In this document: one piece after another, positions 1 to 7,858 of the stretch
Position numbering within the stretch: position 1 is the stretch's first letter
Layout of the letters: each line of letters starts with the position of its first letter
Assembly: GCA_946627575.1 (NCBI GenBank)
Contig: CAMOVS010000009.1
Coordinates: forward strand, 1-13,753
Direction of reading: 5' to 3'
Source: an uncultured Lachnospiraceae bacterium
GTDB lineage: Bacteria > Bacillota > Clostridia > Lachnospirales > Lachnospiraceae
DNA length: 13,753 bases
Position numbers and translations under genes: made by a program
Notes under the pieces: model-generated
What the model saw: the letters and a program-made list of their open reading frames with translations, nothing else
Told to the model about the DNA's origin: nothing
Database searches by the model: none

Positions 1-1734
1 GAGATGGGGAAAAATATAGATAAAACCTATATTCAGTCCAAGATGCTGAACCGGTCCAAAGGACCGGCGGTACATTCCTTAAGAGCCCAGGCGGATAAGG
101 ATGCTTATTCCCAGACTATGCGTTATACCCTGCAGAATACAGATCATCTTACTCTCCGTCAGGCAGAGGTATCAGAATTGATGATCGAGGATCTGCCGGA
201 AAAGTCGGATGATGGTTCTGATCATGGATTCAGGCCCGGAAAGATAATCAGAGGGGTAAAGACCTATTCAGGGGCTGTCTATTACGCCAGATCCGTGGTT
301 TTAACCACAGGTACTTATCTGAAGGCAAGATGTCTTTATGGTGAAGTAATTCAGTACACTGGTCCGAATGGACTTCAACCGGCAAACTATCTAAGTCAGT
401 CTATGAGAGACCATGGCATAGAGTTATATCGTTTTAAAACAGGGACTCCTGCAAGAATTGATAAGAGATCCATTAATTTTGATGTGATGGAGGAGCAGCT
501 TGGAGATGATCCGGTCGTTCCCTTCAGCTTTACCAATAAAGCGGAAGATATAAAGAGAGACCAGATATCATGCTGGCTGACCTATACCAATGAGGAAACT
601 CACAAGATTATCAGAGAAAATCTTGATCGATCTCCTATCTATGGAGATGCAGGATTGATCGAAGGAACCGGTCCAAGATATTGTCCTTCTATAGAAGATA
701 AAGTAGTCCGCTTCTCTGATAAAAACCGTCACCAGCTCTTTATCGAGCCGGAAGGGGAATTTACCAACGAGATGTACATCGGAGGTATGAGCAGTTCCAT
801 GCCGGAAGACGTTCAGTATGCTATGTATAGGACAGTCAAAGGATTAGAGAATGCGAAAATAATTCGCAATGCCTATGCCATAGAGTATGATTGCATTAAT
901 CCCAACCAGCTTCAGCATTCCCTGGAATTCAAAGATATCTCCGGACTCTTCAGTGCCGGACAAATCAACGGAAGTTCAGGTTATGAGGAGGCAGCCGGAC
1001 AGGGAATACTGGCAGGAATCAACGCTGCCAGATATGTGCAGGGCTGCGATCCTATTGTTCTTGACCGGTCCCAGGCCTATATAGGGGTTCTGGTGGATGA
1101 TCTGGTAACGAAGAAAAATTTCGAACCCTACCGTATGATGACATCCAGAGCGGAGTACAGACTTTTGCTCAGACAGGACAATGCCGATATGAGACTAACT
1201 CCCATAGGCTATCAGGTTGGTCTTATAGATAAAGATAGATATAATAGTTTGCTTGATAAGAAAAAAATGATTGAGGATGAAATATCTCGTCTTCAGTCTA
1301 TCATGATCGGAGGAAGCCGGGAGATTCAGGATATATTGGTCTCATTAGGAACTACTCCATTAAAGACTGCCGTAAGCCTGGCTGAGCTTGTAAAACGTCC
1401 TGAACTGTCCTATGATAAGATAATAATTCTGGATCCGGACAGACCGGCTTTGCCTGATGATGTAGTGGAACAGGTAAACATCCATCTCAAATACGAAGGT
1501 TATATTATAAGACAGCAAAGACAGGTTGACCAGTTTAAAAAGATGGAAAAGAAGATAATTCCTGAAGATATCGATTACGATGATATTCATAATCTTAGAA
1601 AGGAAGCCATTCAGAAGCTTAAAGATATAAGACCGGTATCCGTCGGTCAGGCTTCCAGAATATCCGGCGTATCTCCATCGGATATCGCTGTGCTTCTTGT
1701 ATATATAGAGCAGTACAGAAGGAGGCAGGGATGA
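1..1734 (+). CDS. mnmG: MnmG (GidA), tRNA wobble-uridine modification enzyme, 5'-truncated by window edge
   Basis: FAD-dependent subunit that works with the GTPase MnmE to install the carboxymethylaminomethyl group at C5 of U34 in certain tRNAs. The reading frame is open from base 1. The first residues align with the region about 70 residues into the family, so the N-terminal FAD-binding GxGxxG motif lies upstream of the window. Visible landmarks are the [14 protein letters not shown] block (55-96), [14 protein letters not shown] with the conserved catalytic-type cysteine at 682-684, the FAD-contacting [16 protein letters not shown] block (958-1005), [22 protein letters not shown], and the C-terminal [17 protein letters not shown] helix region. 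About 15 extra acidic and glycine-rich residues (near 193-240) interrupt a usually compact loop. The stop overlaps the rsmG start. The ATG at base 4 is internal, not the start. Identification is firm; mnmE upstream is only inferred. Confidence 0.97.
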   Translation, partial: EMGKNIDKTYIQSKMLNRSKGPAVHSLRAQADKDAYSQTMRYTLQNTDHLTLRQAEVSELMIEDLPEKSDDGSDHGFRPGKIIRGVKTYSGAVYYARSVVLTTGTYLKARCLYGEVIQYTGPNGLQPANYLSQSMRDHGIELYRFKTGTPARIDKRSINFDVMEEQLGDDPVVPFSFTNKAEDIKRDQISCWLTYTNEETHKIIRENLDRSPIYGDAGLIEGTGPRYCPSIEDKVVRFSDKNRHQLFIEPEGEFTNEMYIGGMSSSMPEDVQYAMYRTVKGLENAKIIRNAYAIEYDCINPNQLQHSLEFKDISGLFSAGQINGSSGYEEAAGQGILAGINAARYVQGCDPIVLDRSQAYIGVLVDDLVTKKNFEPYRMMTSRAEYRLLLRQDNADMRLTPIGYQVGLIDKDRYNSLLDKKKMIEDEISRLQSIMIGGSREIQDILVSLGTTPLKTAVSLAELVKRPELSYDKIIILDPDRPALPDDVVEQVNIHLKYEGYIIRQQRQVDQFKKMEKKIIPEDIDYDDIHNLRKEAIQKLKDIRPVSVGQASRISGVSPSDIAVLLVYIEQYRRRQG

Positions 1735-2447
1735 ATTTTGTTGATTGCCTCAGAGATAAATCAAGTAAAGCAGGATATGATCTGACTGATATTCAGATTC
1801 ATCAATTTGAAGAATTCTATCAGATGGTTGTGGAATATAACAAGCATATGAATCTGACATCGATCACAGAAGAAGAAGAATTCATCGATAAACACATCAT
1901 AGATAGTTTATCAGCATCGAGAATGATATCTTTTGATAATATATCTAAATGTATCGATATAGGAACCGGGGCAGGTTTTCCGGGTATTCCCCTCAAAATA
2001 CTATATCCCGATACAGAATTTGTACTTTTGGATTCTCTGAGAAAAAGAATATCCTTTTTAAATGATGTCATAGAAAAGCTTTCTTTAGAAAAAATAAGTG
2101 CTATTCACGGGAGGGCGGAAGACCTGGCCAGAGATCCCATCTACAGGGAGCAATTTGACCTCTGCGTATCGAGAGCGGTAGCTTCCCTGCCGGTACTTAT
2201 GGAATACTGCATCCCCTTTGTGAAAAAAGATGGATATTTTATATCTTACAAGTCTCAAAAGGGTTTGGAGGAAATAAAGCAATCGAATCATTGTATGAAA
2301 GTGCTGGGATCTGAGATCCGGAGGGTAGAGCAGTTCAGTATCTCAGAAATGGCAGCAGAACGTCTGTTGATTATGATAAAAAAGAACAAAAAGACTCACC
2401 ATATATATCCAAGAAAATCAGGAATTCCTGCTAAGAAGCCCTTATAG
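1731..2447 (+). CDS. rsmG: RsmG (GidB), 16S rRNA m7G527 methyltransferase
   Basis: SAM-dependent methyltransferase of the family that makes 7-methylguanosine at position 527 (E. coli numbering) of 16S rRNA; loss in other bacteria gives low-level streptomycin resistance. The product is 238 residues, the usual Firmicute length. The SAM-binding motif [11 protein letters not shown] is at residues 76-85, followed by the acidic end of strand 2 ([12 protein letters not shown], 99-110). GRAEDLA (127-133) and [15 protein letters not shown] (142-156) are further family signatures, and the tail ends in the typical [13 protein letters not shown]. The start is fixed by AAGGAGG at 1719-1725, five bases before ATG. 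Start and mnmG stop overlap as ATGA, which implies translational coupling. Nothing appears missing. Confidence 0.97.
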   Translation: MNFVDCLRDKSSKAGYDLTDIQIHQFEEFYQMVVEYNKHMNLTSITEEEEFIDKHIIDSLSASRMISFDNISKCIDIGTGAGFPGIPLKILYPDTEFVLLDSLRKRISFLNDVIEKLSLEKISAIHGRAEDLARDPIYREQFDLCVSRAVASLPVLMEYCIPFVKKDGYFISYKSQKGLEEIKQSNHCMKVLGSEIRRVEQFSISEMAAERLLIMIKKNKKTHHIYPRKSGIPAKKPL

Positions 2448-2461
2448 TATCGGAGATTATT

Positions 2462-3217
2462 ATGAGTGAACATAACGGAAATGATGACAATAAGAAAATA
2501 TGGACATATGATAAAGAAAAGCTTCAAAGGTTTCGGAATAATCTTAAGAAGCATCTGACGAATGAGTATCTGACTCTTTCTGATCGAAAAGACAGTTTGG
2601 AATCCGATGCTACCCAGATCCGTGTCGAAATTGAAAGAAGAGACAGGACATTATTTCCTGCCAATGAGCATGGAGATGCCAGAAAATATTTTTCTCCTTT
2701 GAGTCTCACGGATCTAAAAGACAGCCAGAAAAGCGAAAAAGAGAAGGAATTAAATCAGAAGCTGGCCAATATCAATAAAGAGAGCTCTCAAATAGAAGCA
2801 AGGATGAGCGAAATTATGGATTTTCTGAGAGACCTCGATGATTTGGTTGCCGATGATCACTCTGAAGAAAAATTGATCGAAAGAGGTCAATCAGGAATTA
2901 AGATTGATGGTAACCTAAAGACCAGCCTGGAACAATTGGCAGCATACTATATGGAAAAAAAGCCTTCCTTAGAGATCCTTCTGGAATACAATTGCCGGAA
3001 GGAAGAATGGGGGATGGATGCTTCGAAATATATCATTACTCAGATTGGAGACCAGATCTATAGGGCAAGAAAATATTATAACATCACTATGGCCTTATTG
3101 GAGGTATCCGATCATAAGGAGGATGATAAGCCAGGATTATGCCTGACTTTGAGTTATGATTGTGAAAAAGCAGGAGATATTAAGACAGCCAGAATTATAT
3201 ATCATTATGGATTTTGA
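2462..3217 (+). CDS. Hypothetical coiled-coil protein between rsmG and argS
   Basis: I do not recognise this 251-residue protein. It starts 14 bases after rsmG, with GGAG at 2452-2455 six bases before ATG. It is highly charged and apparently soluble: no signal peptide or membrane segment. Residues about 15-125 are rich in Lys, Glu, Asp, Leu and Gln with heptad-like spacing, so they probably form a long coiled coil, broken by a less regular stretch near residues 60-85 (LFPANEHGDARKYFSPLSLTD). After a charged linker (about 125-145), residues 148-251 look like a compact helical domain (LEQLAAYYMEKKPSLEILLEYN, then QIGDQIYRARKYYNITMALLEV), ending abruptly in TARIIYHYGF. I could not find a catalytic motif or a histidine-kinase H-box. 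Position suggests cotranscription with mnmG-rsmG and argS. A scaffold or regulator built on a coiled coil is possible, but that is speculation. Confidence 0.85.
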   Translation: MSEHNGNDDNKKIWTYDKEKLQRFRNNLKKHLTNEYLTLSDRKDSLESDATQIRVEIERRDRTLFPANEHGDARKYFSPLSLTDLKDSQKSEKEKELNQKLANINKESSQIEARMSEIMDFLRDLDDLVADDHSEEKLIERGQSGIKIDGNLKTSLEQLAAYYMEKKPSLEILLEYNCRKEEWGMDASKYIITQIGDQIYRARKYYNITMALLEVSDHKEDDKPGLCLTLSYDCEKAGDIKTARIIYHYGF

Positions 3218-3249
3218 TATTAAAACTATTATGATATTAAAACTATTAT
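3216..3249 (+). repeat. Perfect 17-bp tandem duplication upstream of argS
   Basis: GATATTAAAACTATTAT occurs at 3216-3232 and again, identical and directly adjoining, at 3233-3249. The first copy begins inside the stop codon of the preceding gene and the second ends two bases before the argS Shine-Dalgarno sequence. It looks like a recent replication-slippage duplication. Confidence 0.95.
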
Positions 3250-3251
3250 TT

Positions 3252-3270
3252 GGAGGAATTAACCTTAATT
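3252..3270 (+). promoter_or_regulatory. argS ribosome binding site with long, self-complementary spacer
   Basis: GGAGG at 3252-3256 is followed by 14 bases before the ATG at 3271, longer than the 5-9 usual elsewhere in this window. The 14 spacer bases, AATTAACCTTAATT (3257-3270), form an inverted repeat: AATTA/TAATT arms with a four-base loop. Pairing would shorten the effective distance from Shine-Dalgarno to start. The stem is all A-U and weak, so the effect is uncertain. Confidence 0.6.
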
Positions 3271-4971
3271 ATGAAAGATCGAATCACAGAAGTATTATTG
3301 CAGGAAATTGATGCCTTAACGAAAGAAGAGATCGAGGGACTTCTTGAAGTTCCCAAAAAAGCTGATATGGGAGACTACGCTTTCCCCTGCTTCAGGCTGG
3401 CTAAAGCTTATAGAAAAGCGCCAAATCTTATTTCTCAGGAGATTACGGAAAAAATCAGGGAAAAGAATTATGATTTCATAGAGAAAATTGAAAATGTAGG
3501 CGGATATATTAATGTATTCCTCGATAAAGAAGGATATGCCAAGTCTCTTATGGAGAAGATCTGTCAGGATAATTACGGATCTTCTGATATAGGAAAAGGA
3601 AAAACCGTATGTATCGATTATTCCTCTCCCAATGTAGCTAAGAATTTCCATGTAGGCCATCTGAGAACTACGATTATAGGCAATTCTCTTTATAAGATAT
3701 TCGACAAGCTTGGTTATCATGTTGAGAGAATCAATCATCTGGGAGATTGGGGAACACAGTTCGGAAAGCTGATTGTTGCCTATAAGAAATGGGGTTCTAA
3801 AGAAGAAGTTGAGGAGAAGGGCATAGAAGAATTGATGAAGATCTATGTCAAGTTCCATGAAGAAGCAGAAAAAGATCCTTCCTTGGATGACCAGGCCAGA
3901 GAATGGTTTGTTAAGATGGAACAGGGAGATGAAGAGGCTCTCAGCATCTGGCAGTGGTTCAAGGATATCAGTCTGGTGGAATACAAGAGGATATACAAGC
4001 TGCTTGGTATAGAATTTGACCATTATACAGGAGAAAGTTTCTATCGAGATAAAACCCAGGCTGTAGTAGATACCTTGAATGAACATCATCTTCTGGTAGA
4101 AAGTGATGGAGCTTATATTGTTCCTCTCGATGAATATAACATGGCTCCCTGCCTTATTACCAAAAAAGACGGAAGCAGCATATACGCAACCAGAGACCTG
4201 GCAGCCTTATTCTATAGGAAAGATACCTATCATTTTGATAAATGTCTTTATGTCACCGGTCTGGAACAGAAACTTCATTTTGCCCAGGTATTTAAGGTAA
4301 TTGAACTGCTGGGCTATGACTGGTATAAAGATCTGGATCATATTCCTTATGGACTTGTCAGTATGGAAGGGGGAAAGCTTTCTACAAGAAGCGGCAACGT
4401 AATCTATGCAGAAGAGATTCTTCACGAATCCATCAGCAAGATTTATGAGATTATCAATGAAAAGAATCCTGACCTCCCGGATAAGGAAAAGGTATCCCGG
4501 ATCGTCGGAGTAGGAGCGATCATTTTCAATGATCTCTATAATCAGAGAATCAAGGATGTCATCTTTAATTGGGATAAGATACTTAACTTTGACGGGGAGA
4601 CCGGTCCTTATGTTCAGTATACCTACGCCAGATGTGCCAGCGTATTCCGCAAGGCCGGGAATGTAGATATCGATTCTGTGAAAGATATCGATTATAAGGT
4701 TCTGACAGAAGAATCAACCATGGCCCTTATTAAAGACATCGAGCGCTTCCCTGCAGTAATCCAGGATGCTGCTAACAAATATGAGCCTTTCATTATCTCA
4801 AGATTTGTCATGTCGGTGGCACAGCATTTCAATAAATTCTATCATGATTGCCAGATCAATGTAGATGATGAAAATGTTAAAATGGCCAGACTTAAAGTGG
4901 TAAGAGCTGCTATGAATACATTAAAAGATGGGTTAGATCTTTTGGGAATATCCTGTCCCGAACAGATGTAA
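3271..4971 (+). CDS. argS: Arginyl-tRNA synthetase
   Basis: Class I aminoacyl-tRNA synthetase that charges tRNA-Arg with arginine using ATP. From the ATG at 3271 the product is 566 residues, normal for the family. Residues 1-85 form the N-terminal additional (Add-1) domain (GDYAFPCFRLAK near 34-45, then GGYINVFL). The HIGH-type signature is FHVGH at 126-130, within SSPNVAKNFHVGHLRTT, followed by NHLGDWGTQFGKLI. The KMSKS-equivalent loop reads KLSTR at 369-373. The C-terminal DALR anticodon-binding domain is seen in GPYVQYTYARCASVFRKAG and the terminal LGISCPEQM. An in-frame TTG at 3250 overlaps the Shine-Dalgarno sequence and lacks one of its own, so ATG is preferred. No T-box leader fits in the 53-base gap upstream. 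gntR follows 22 bases downstream. Confidence 0.97.
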   Translation: MKDRITEVLLQEIDALTKEEIEGLLEVPKKADMGDYAFPCFRLAKAYRKAPNLISQEITEKIREKNYDFIEKIENVGGYINVFLDKEGYAKSLMEKICQDNYGSSDIGKGKTVCIDYSSPNVAKNFHVGHLRTTIIGNSLYKIFDKLGYHVERINHLGDWGTQFGKLIVAYKKWGSKEEVEEKGIEELMKIYVKFHEEAEKDPSLDDQAREWFVKMEQGDEEALSIWQWFKDISLVEYKRIYKLLGIEFDHYTGESFYRDKTQAVVDTLNEHHLLVESDGAYIVPLDEYNMAPCLITKKDGSSIYATRDLAALFYRKDTYHFDKCLYVTGLEQKLHFAQVFKVIELLGYDWYKDLDHIPYGLVSMEGGKLSTRSGNVIYAEEILHESISKIYEIINEKNPDLPDKEKVSRIVGVGAIIFNDLYNQRIKDVIFNWDKILNFDGETGPYVQYTYARCASVFRKAGNVDIDSVKDIDYKVLTEESTMALIKDIERFPAVIQDAANKYEPFIISRFVMSVAQHFNKFYHDCQINVDDENVKMARLKVVRAAMNTLKDGLDLLGISCPEQM

Positions 4972-4993
4972 TAAATAAGCTTGGAGATTGAAT

Positions 4994-5728
4994 ATGGATT
5001 CCATAATTGATAGAAACAGCAGTGTCCCGCTGAATAAACAAGTGGAAAATCTTATAAGAAAGAATATATCAGAAGGAATATGGCTGCCCGGCAGCAAAAT
5101 TCCTTCTGAGAGAAAGATGTGTACCTTGTATGGCATCAGCCATATCACCGCAAGAACTGCTGTATCTACATTGGTAAGTGAGGGAATTCTCTATACATCT
5201 CATGGAAAAGGGACTTATGTATCTGAACCTACAGTAGATGTAAGCAACAATGCCGGAGTACTGAACCAAATTGGCATAAATAACACCGGATTCTCTTATA
5301 CAGATCTTTTATCTTTTGAAAAGAAGGAAGCAGAGTCTGATGTTTGCCGTCTGTTTGGATGTCCGGAAAATACTTTATTCTATATATTTGAAAGAATCAG
5401 TGAGATTGATGGAAGAGTCTTTGGTTATCATCGATCTTATATACCGGAAAAACTGGTTACGCATATTAATGAGAAAGATGTTCTAAAAGAGCATTCCGGA
5501 GATATCCTTAAAAGAAATGGTCACTATGGAGAAATAGTGAAAGAAAGTCTGGAGGTCATTGAGGCCAATAGCAAAGAATCCCAGCTTCTTGGAGTATCCA
5601 GAAATTTTCCTTTGTATAAATTAGAGAATGCTTATTATACTGCTGATGGAGAGGTTATGTATTACACTGTGATTAAGTTCTCCAGTAAAAAGATTAAACT
5701 GAACTTTGAAGTGAAGTATCAGGAATAA
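4994..5728 (+). CDS. GntR-family (HutC/UTRA) transcriptional regulator
   Basis: DNA-binding repressor-type protein of 244 residues. Residues 11-77 are the GntR winged helix-turn-helix: VPLNKQVENLIRKNI, then the canonical LPGSKIPSERKM, the recognition region YGISHITARTAVSTL, and the wing GKGTYVSE. Residues about 98-235 match a UTRA ligand-binding domain (FSYTDLL, YIFERISEIDGRVFGYHRSYIP, LYKLENAYYTADGEVMYYTVIKF), which in this subfamily usually senses sugars, sugar phosphates or other small metabolites. The start is ATG 4994 with GGAG at 4983-4986, seven bases upstream; a TTG two codons earlier is too close to it. It lies 22 bases after argS and ends at a strong terminator, so it is likely cotranscribed with argS while sitting next to the SDR promoter. 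That promoter carries palindromes and is the most plausible target. The ligand is unknown. Confidence 0.93.
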   Translation: MDSIIDRNSSVPLNKQVENLIRKNISEGIWLPGSKIPSERKMCTLYGISHITARTAVSTLVSEGILYTSHGKGTYVSEPTVDVSNNAGVLNQIGINNTGFSYTDLLSFEKKEAESDVCRLFGCPENTLFYIFERISEIDGRVFGYHRSYIPEKLVTHINEKDVLKEHSGDILKRNGHYGEIVKESLEVIEANSKESQLLGVSRNFPLYKLENAYYTADGEVMYYTVIKFSSKKIKLNFEVKYQE

Positions 5729-5750
5729 GAAGATTACGAGGATATATGAC

Positions 5751-5784
5751 AAAAAAAACGCAGCTGCAAGGCTGCGTTTTTTTT
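5751..5784 (+). terminator. Rho-independent terminator after gntR
   Basis: Eight A residues (5751-5758), stem CGCAGC (5759-5764), six-base loop TGCAAG, stem GCTGCG (5771-5776), then eight T residues (5777-5784). The A and T runs also pair, so it could work in both directions. It separates gntR from the SDR promoter. Confidence 0.93.
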
Positions 5785-5802
5785 GTAAAAAATATTAATT
5801 AC

Positions 5803-5831
5803 TTGACATATTTGATAGAGAAATATACTAT
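5803..5831 (+). promoter_or_regulatory. Sigma-A-type promoter of the SDR-membrane-HAD operon
   Basis: A perfect -35 TTGACA (5803-5808) is separated by 17 bases from TACTAT (5826-5831), four of six matches to TATAAT. Transcription would start near 5838, giving a leader of about 60 bases before the SDR ATG at 5897. The terminator just upstream makes this an independent unit. Confidence 0.75.
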
Positions 5832-5835
5832 ATAC

Positions 5836-5861
5836 ACATAAGTACACATACACACTTATGT
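5836..5861 (+). promoter_or_regulatory. Inverted repeat over the SDR transcription start (candidate operator)
   Basis: ACATAAGT (5836-5843) and ACTTATGT (5854-5861) are perfect 8-base inverted arms with a 10-base gap, so arm centres are 18 bases apart, close to two helical turns. It spans the predicted transcription start, a position typical for a repressor site. The link to the adjacent GntR protein is inferred. Confidence 0.5.
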
Positions 5862-5873
5862 ATACATGTATAC
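5860..5873 (+). promoter_or_regulatory. Perfect 14-bp palindrome in the SDR leader (candidate operator)
   Basis: GTATACATGTATAC is a perfect palindrome. It can also be read as two head-to-tail copies of TGTATAC(A/G), at 5859-5866 and 5867-5874. GntR-family sites are commonly short palindromes with GT...AC ends, which fits loosely. It overlaps the right arm of the preceding inverted repeat by two bases and ends nine bases before the Shine-Dalgarno sequence. Confidence 0.5.
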
Positions 5874-5896
5874 GCTTTATTCAAGGAGGTTCTATT

Positions 5897-6691
5897 ATGG
5901 CATTACGAATGGAAAACAAAGTAGCTTATATTACCGGAGCAGGCAGTGGTATAGGAAAAGCTACTGCTCTCAAATGTTCTCAGGAGGGAGCGACAGTAAT
6001 CTGCGCTGACTATGATGAAGCCGGAGCAAAAGCAACTGCCGATCAGATCGCCAAAGCCGGCGGTCAGGTTATGGTATCTAAGGTAGACATAAGCAATCAG
6101 GATCAGGTTAAGGCTTCTATTCAGGAAGCACTTAAAAAATATGGAAGAATCGATGTTATGATTGCAGCTGCCGGTGTAGGAAGCAATGAGAAATTCGATG
6201 ATGTAAGCAGCGAAGATTGGGAAAAAATGATTAAGATTAATTTAACAGGTAATTTCTATCTTCTCCAGGCCATTCATCCTGTTATGAGAGAGCAGGGTGC
6301 AGGTTCTATCGTATTATTCTCATCTACAGCAGCTTACAGTGGTGGTACAGGTATGAATCCGGCCTATGTTGCAGCTAAGTCCGGAGTGAATGGATTATCC
6401 AGACATTGTGCCGCTCTTTGGACAAAAGAAGGTATCCGTGTAAATACTGTTATGCCATCCTGGGTAGTAACAAACTTTAATAAGGCAGCTAAAGATACAG
6501 ATGGGGTTGCCTTTGATGAAAAGGAAAACCAGGAATGGTACAAGAATGGAACGGCAAACTGGCCTATGAAACGTCCTTCTACTCCTGAAGAGATGGCCAA
6601 TGCTGCCTTCTTCCTGGCAAGCGATGAAGCTTCTTACATCAGTGGTATCAATCTTTTGGTAGCCGGCGCAAGATACGTATTTAATCAGTAA
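5897..6691 (+). CDS. Short-chain dehydrogenase/reductase (SDR), NAD(P)-dependent
   Basis: Classical SDR oxidoreductase of 264 residues, probably oxidising or reducing a small hydroxyl/keto compound; the substrate cannot be read from sequence. The Rossmann cofactor motif TGAGSGIG is at residues 13-20. CADYD (37-41) ends strand 2 with an acidic residue, favouring NAD(H) over NADP(H). The catalytic set is N115, Ser142/Ser143, Y157 and K161 (YVAAK). Oddities: the usual NNAG reads AAAG (90-93), the PG after the active site reads PSW (187-189), and the C-terminal DGG reads AGAR (256-259). The start is ATG 5897 with AAGGAGG at 5883-5889; an in-frame ATG at 5858 lies inside the operator-like palindromes and has no good Shine-Dalgarno sequence. 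It is the first gene of a likely three-gene operon. Confidence 0.93.
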   Translation: MALRMENKVAYITGAGSGIGKATALKCSQEGATVICADYDEAGAKATADQIAKAGGQVMVSKVDISNQDQVKASIQEALKKYGRIDVMIAAAGVGSNEKFDDVSSEDWEKMIKINLTGNFYLLQAIHPVMREQGAGSIVLFSSTAAYSGGTGMNPAYVAAKSGVNGLSRHCAALWTKEGIRVNTVMPSWVVTNFNKAAKDTDGVAFDEKENQEWYKNGTANWPMKRPSTPEEMANAAFFLASDEASYISGINLLVAGARYVFNQ

Positions 6692-6805
6692 TTGTTAAAT
6701 TAGTTTTTCATTGATGACCTGAATAGTGTGACTCTTTTAGAAGATGAATAATTATTATTAATATAGTGAATTATTGAAAAGTTTAATTATTGAAGGGATA
6801 TAATA

Positions 6806-7846
6806 ATGAGTACATTAATTACAATACTCACTGCTTTTGGGTCAGGTGTTCTTGGAAGCGGTCTTGGAGCTGTTACAGCTGTTATTATGACGGCAATTGC
6901 AGCCCTTGTCGGAATAGGTGCTAATATAGCAGGTGCAGATTACAACCTTGTTAATAATGTAGCTTTTGGAATGTTTTTAGGACCACAGGTGTCATTTGGA
7001 CCTGCCTGCTGTGCAGCAGTTTATGCCTGGAAAAGGGGTTATCTTGAAGATAGTAAAGATATATTTACTCCATTGAGCTGCCTTAAGAAACCGGATGTAC
7101 TGGTTGTCGGCGGAATATTTGCTGTAATCGGCTGGTATCTTAATACAGGTCTTGCTTCACTTCTTCCGGGAAAGGCAGATACAGTTGCGATTACAGTTGT
7201 TGTAATATCTTTGATTGCCAAACAGATATTTGGTGGTTCCATGATTGGAACTGTAGAAGGAGGTAAGAAAAGATTTGCTTTGGATAGTCCTTGCTGGCTT
7301 GAATATCAGACATGTGCTACAGGTTATCAGATGTTGTTAACAGGAGCAACTGTGGGAATCATTGCCGGATATCTGGTCATTACCATGTGTGATCTGGGAA
7401 AAACAACTGGTAACGAAGCTTTGGCTGGTGTATGTAACCTGCCGGTTTGGGCAATTGCTGTTATTTGTTTTCTGATGATGGCAACGGGAAGAAATATTCC
7501 TGTATTCCACCATATAGGATTATGTGCCGCATACGCAGCTCATATGGCTTATGATGCAGGATCTCCCAATGGAGCTATACTTTGGGCAGCAGCATTTGGT
7601 ATTGCCGGCGCCTATGCTGGTGATCTTCTGGCTAAGGTCTTTACAGTTAATGGAGAAGGATTTGTAGATCCTCCTTCCATGGCTATTGCCTTGTTGGCTT
7701 TCTTCCCACTTGGTATTTTCCCTGCAATGGGAATTAATAAAGTGAATAATCCTGGATTTATAGTTATTCCGGTGATTCTTATAATTGCTTTTGGAGTCTT
7801 TGCCTTTTATTGTGAATCATTGGTTAAAAAGAATTCTGAAAAATAG
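6806..7846 (+). CDS. Polytopic membrane protein of unknown family, putative transporter
   Basis: A 346-residue, very hydrophobic protein, rich in Gly and Ala, that I cannot place in a family. I see about 9-11 membrane segments, roughly at residues 5-40 (two), 50-72, 97-119, 125-142, 173-194, 211-228, 233-250, 256-275, 290-307 and 316-337. The longest soluble stretches are 75-95 (YAWKRGYLEDSKDIFTPLSC) and 150-170 (EGGKKRFALDSPCWLEYQ). Notable motifs include FGMFLGPQVSFGPACCAAVYAWK (53-75), HHIGLCAAYAAHMAYDAGSPNG (235-256) and FVDPPSMAIALLAFFPLG (286-303). The first two resemble each other loosely (GPACCAAVYAWK and IGLCAAYAAHM), which could reflect an internal repeat. The start has a GAAGGGA Shine-Dalgarno sequence at 6792-6798. 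It lies 114 bases after the SDR gene and 12 before the HAD gene. Uptake or export of the SDR/HAD substrate is the natural guess. Confidence 0.85.
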   Translation: MSTLITILTAFGSGVLGSGLGAVTAVIMTAIAALVGIGANIAGADYNLVNNVAFGMFLGPQVSFGPACCAAVYAWKRGYLEDSKDIFTPLSCLKKPDVLVVGGIFAVIGWYLNTGLASLLPGKADTVAITVVVISLIAKQIFGGSMIGTVEGGKKRFALDSPCWLEYQTCATGYQMLLTGATVGIIAGYLVITMCDLGKTTGNEALAGVCNLPVWAIAVICFLMMATGRNIPVFHHIGLCAAYAAHMAYDAGSPNGAILWAAAFGIAGAYAGDLLAKVFTVNGEGFVDPPSMAIALLAFFPLGIFPAMGINKVNNPGFIVIPVILIIAFGVFAFYCESLVKKNSEK

Positions 7847-7858
7847 GGGAATGCAGGT

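Noticed and set aside
3218..3270. T-box riboswitch ahead of argS
   Set aside because: The gap to the previous gene is only 53 bases, with no antiterminator core or specifier stem.
3316..4089. A 257-residue open frame antisense to argS
   Set aside because: It lies wholly opposite a clear argS reading frame and its translation is an AT-rich, Phe/Ile-heavy shadow with no motif.
5867..5880. cre-like catabolite repression site TGTATACGCTTTAT
   Set aside because: It differs from the usual TGNAANCGNWNNCW pattern at two key positions and is already part of the palindrome. Too weak to call.
5858..5896. Upstream ATG start for the SDR gene
   Set aside because: It falls inside the candidate operator palindromes with no Shine-Dalgarno sequence, while ATG 5897 has AAGGAGG seven bases upstream and begins the normal SDR N-terminus.
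6799..6804. TATAAT just before the membrane-protein ATG as a promoter
   Set aside because: Transcription would start inside the gene, no -35 lies at the right distance, and the bases form the Shine-Dalgarno-to-start spacer of the gene.
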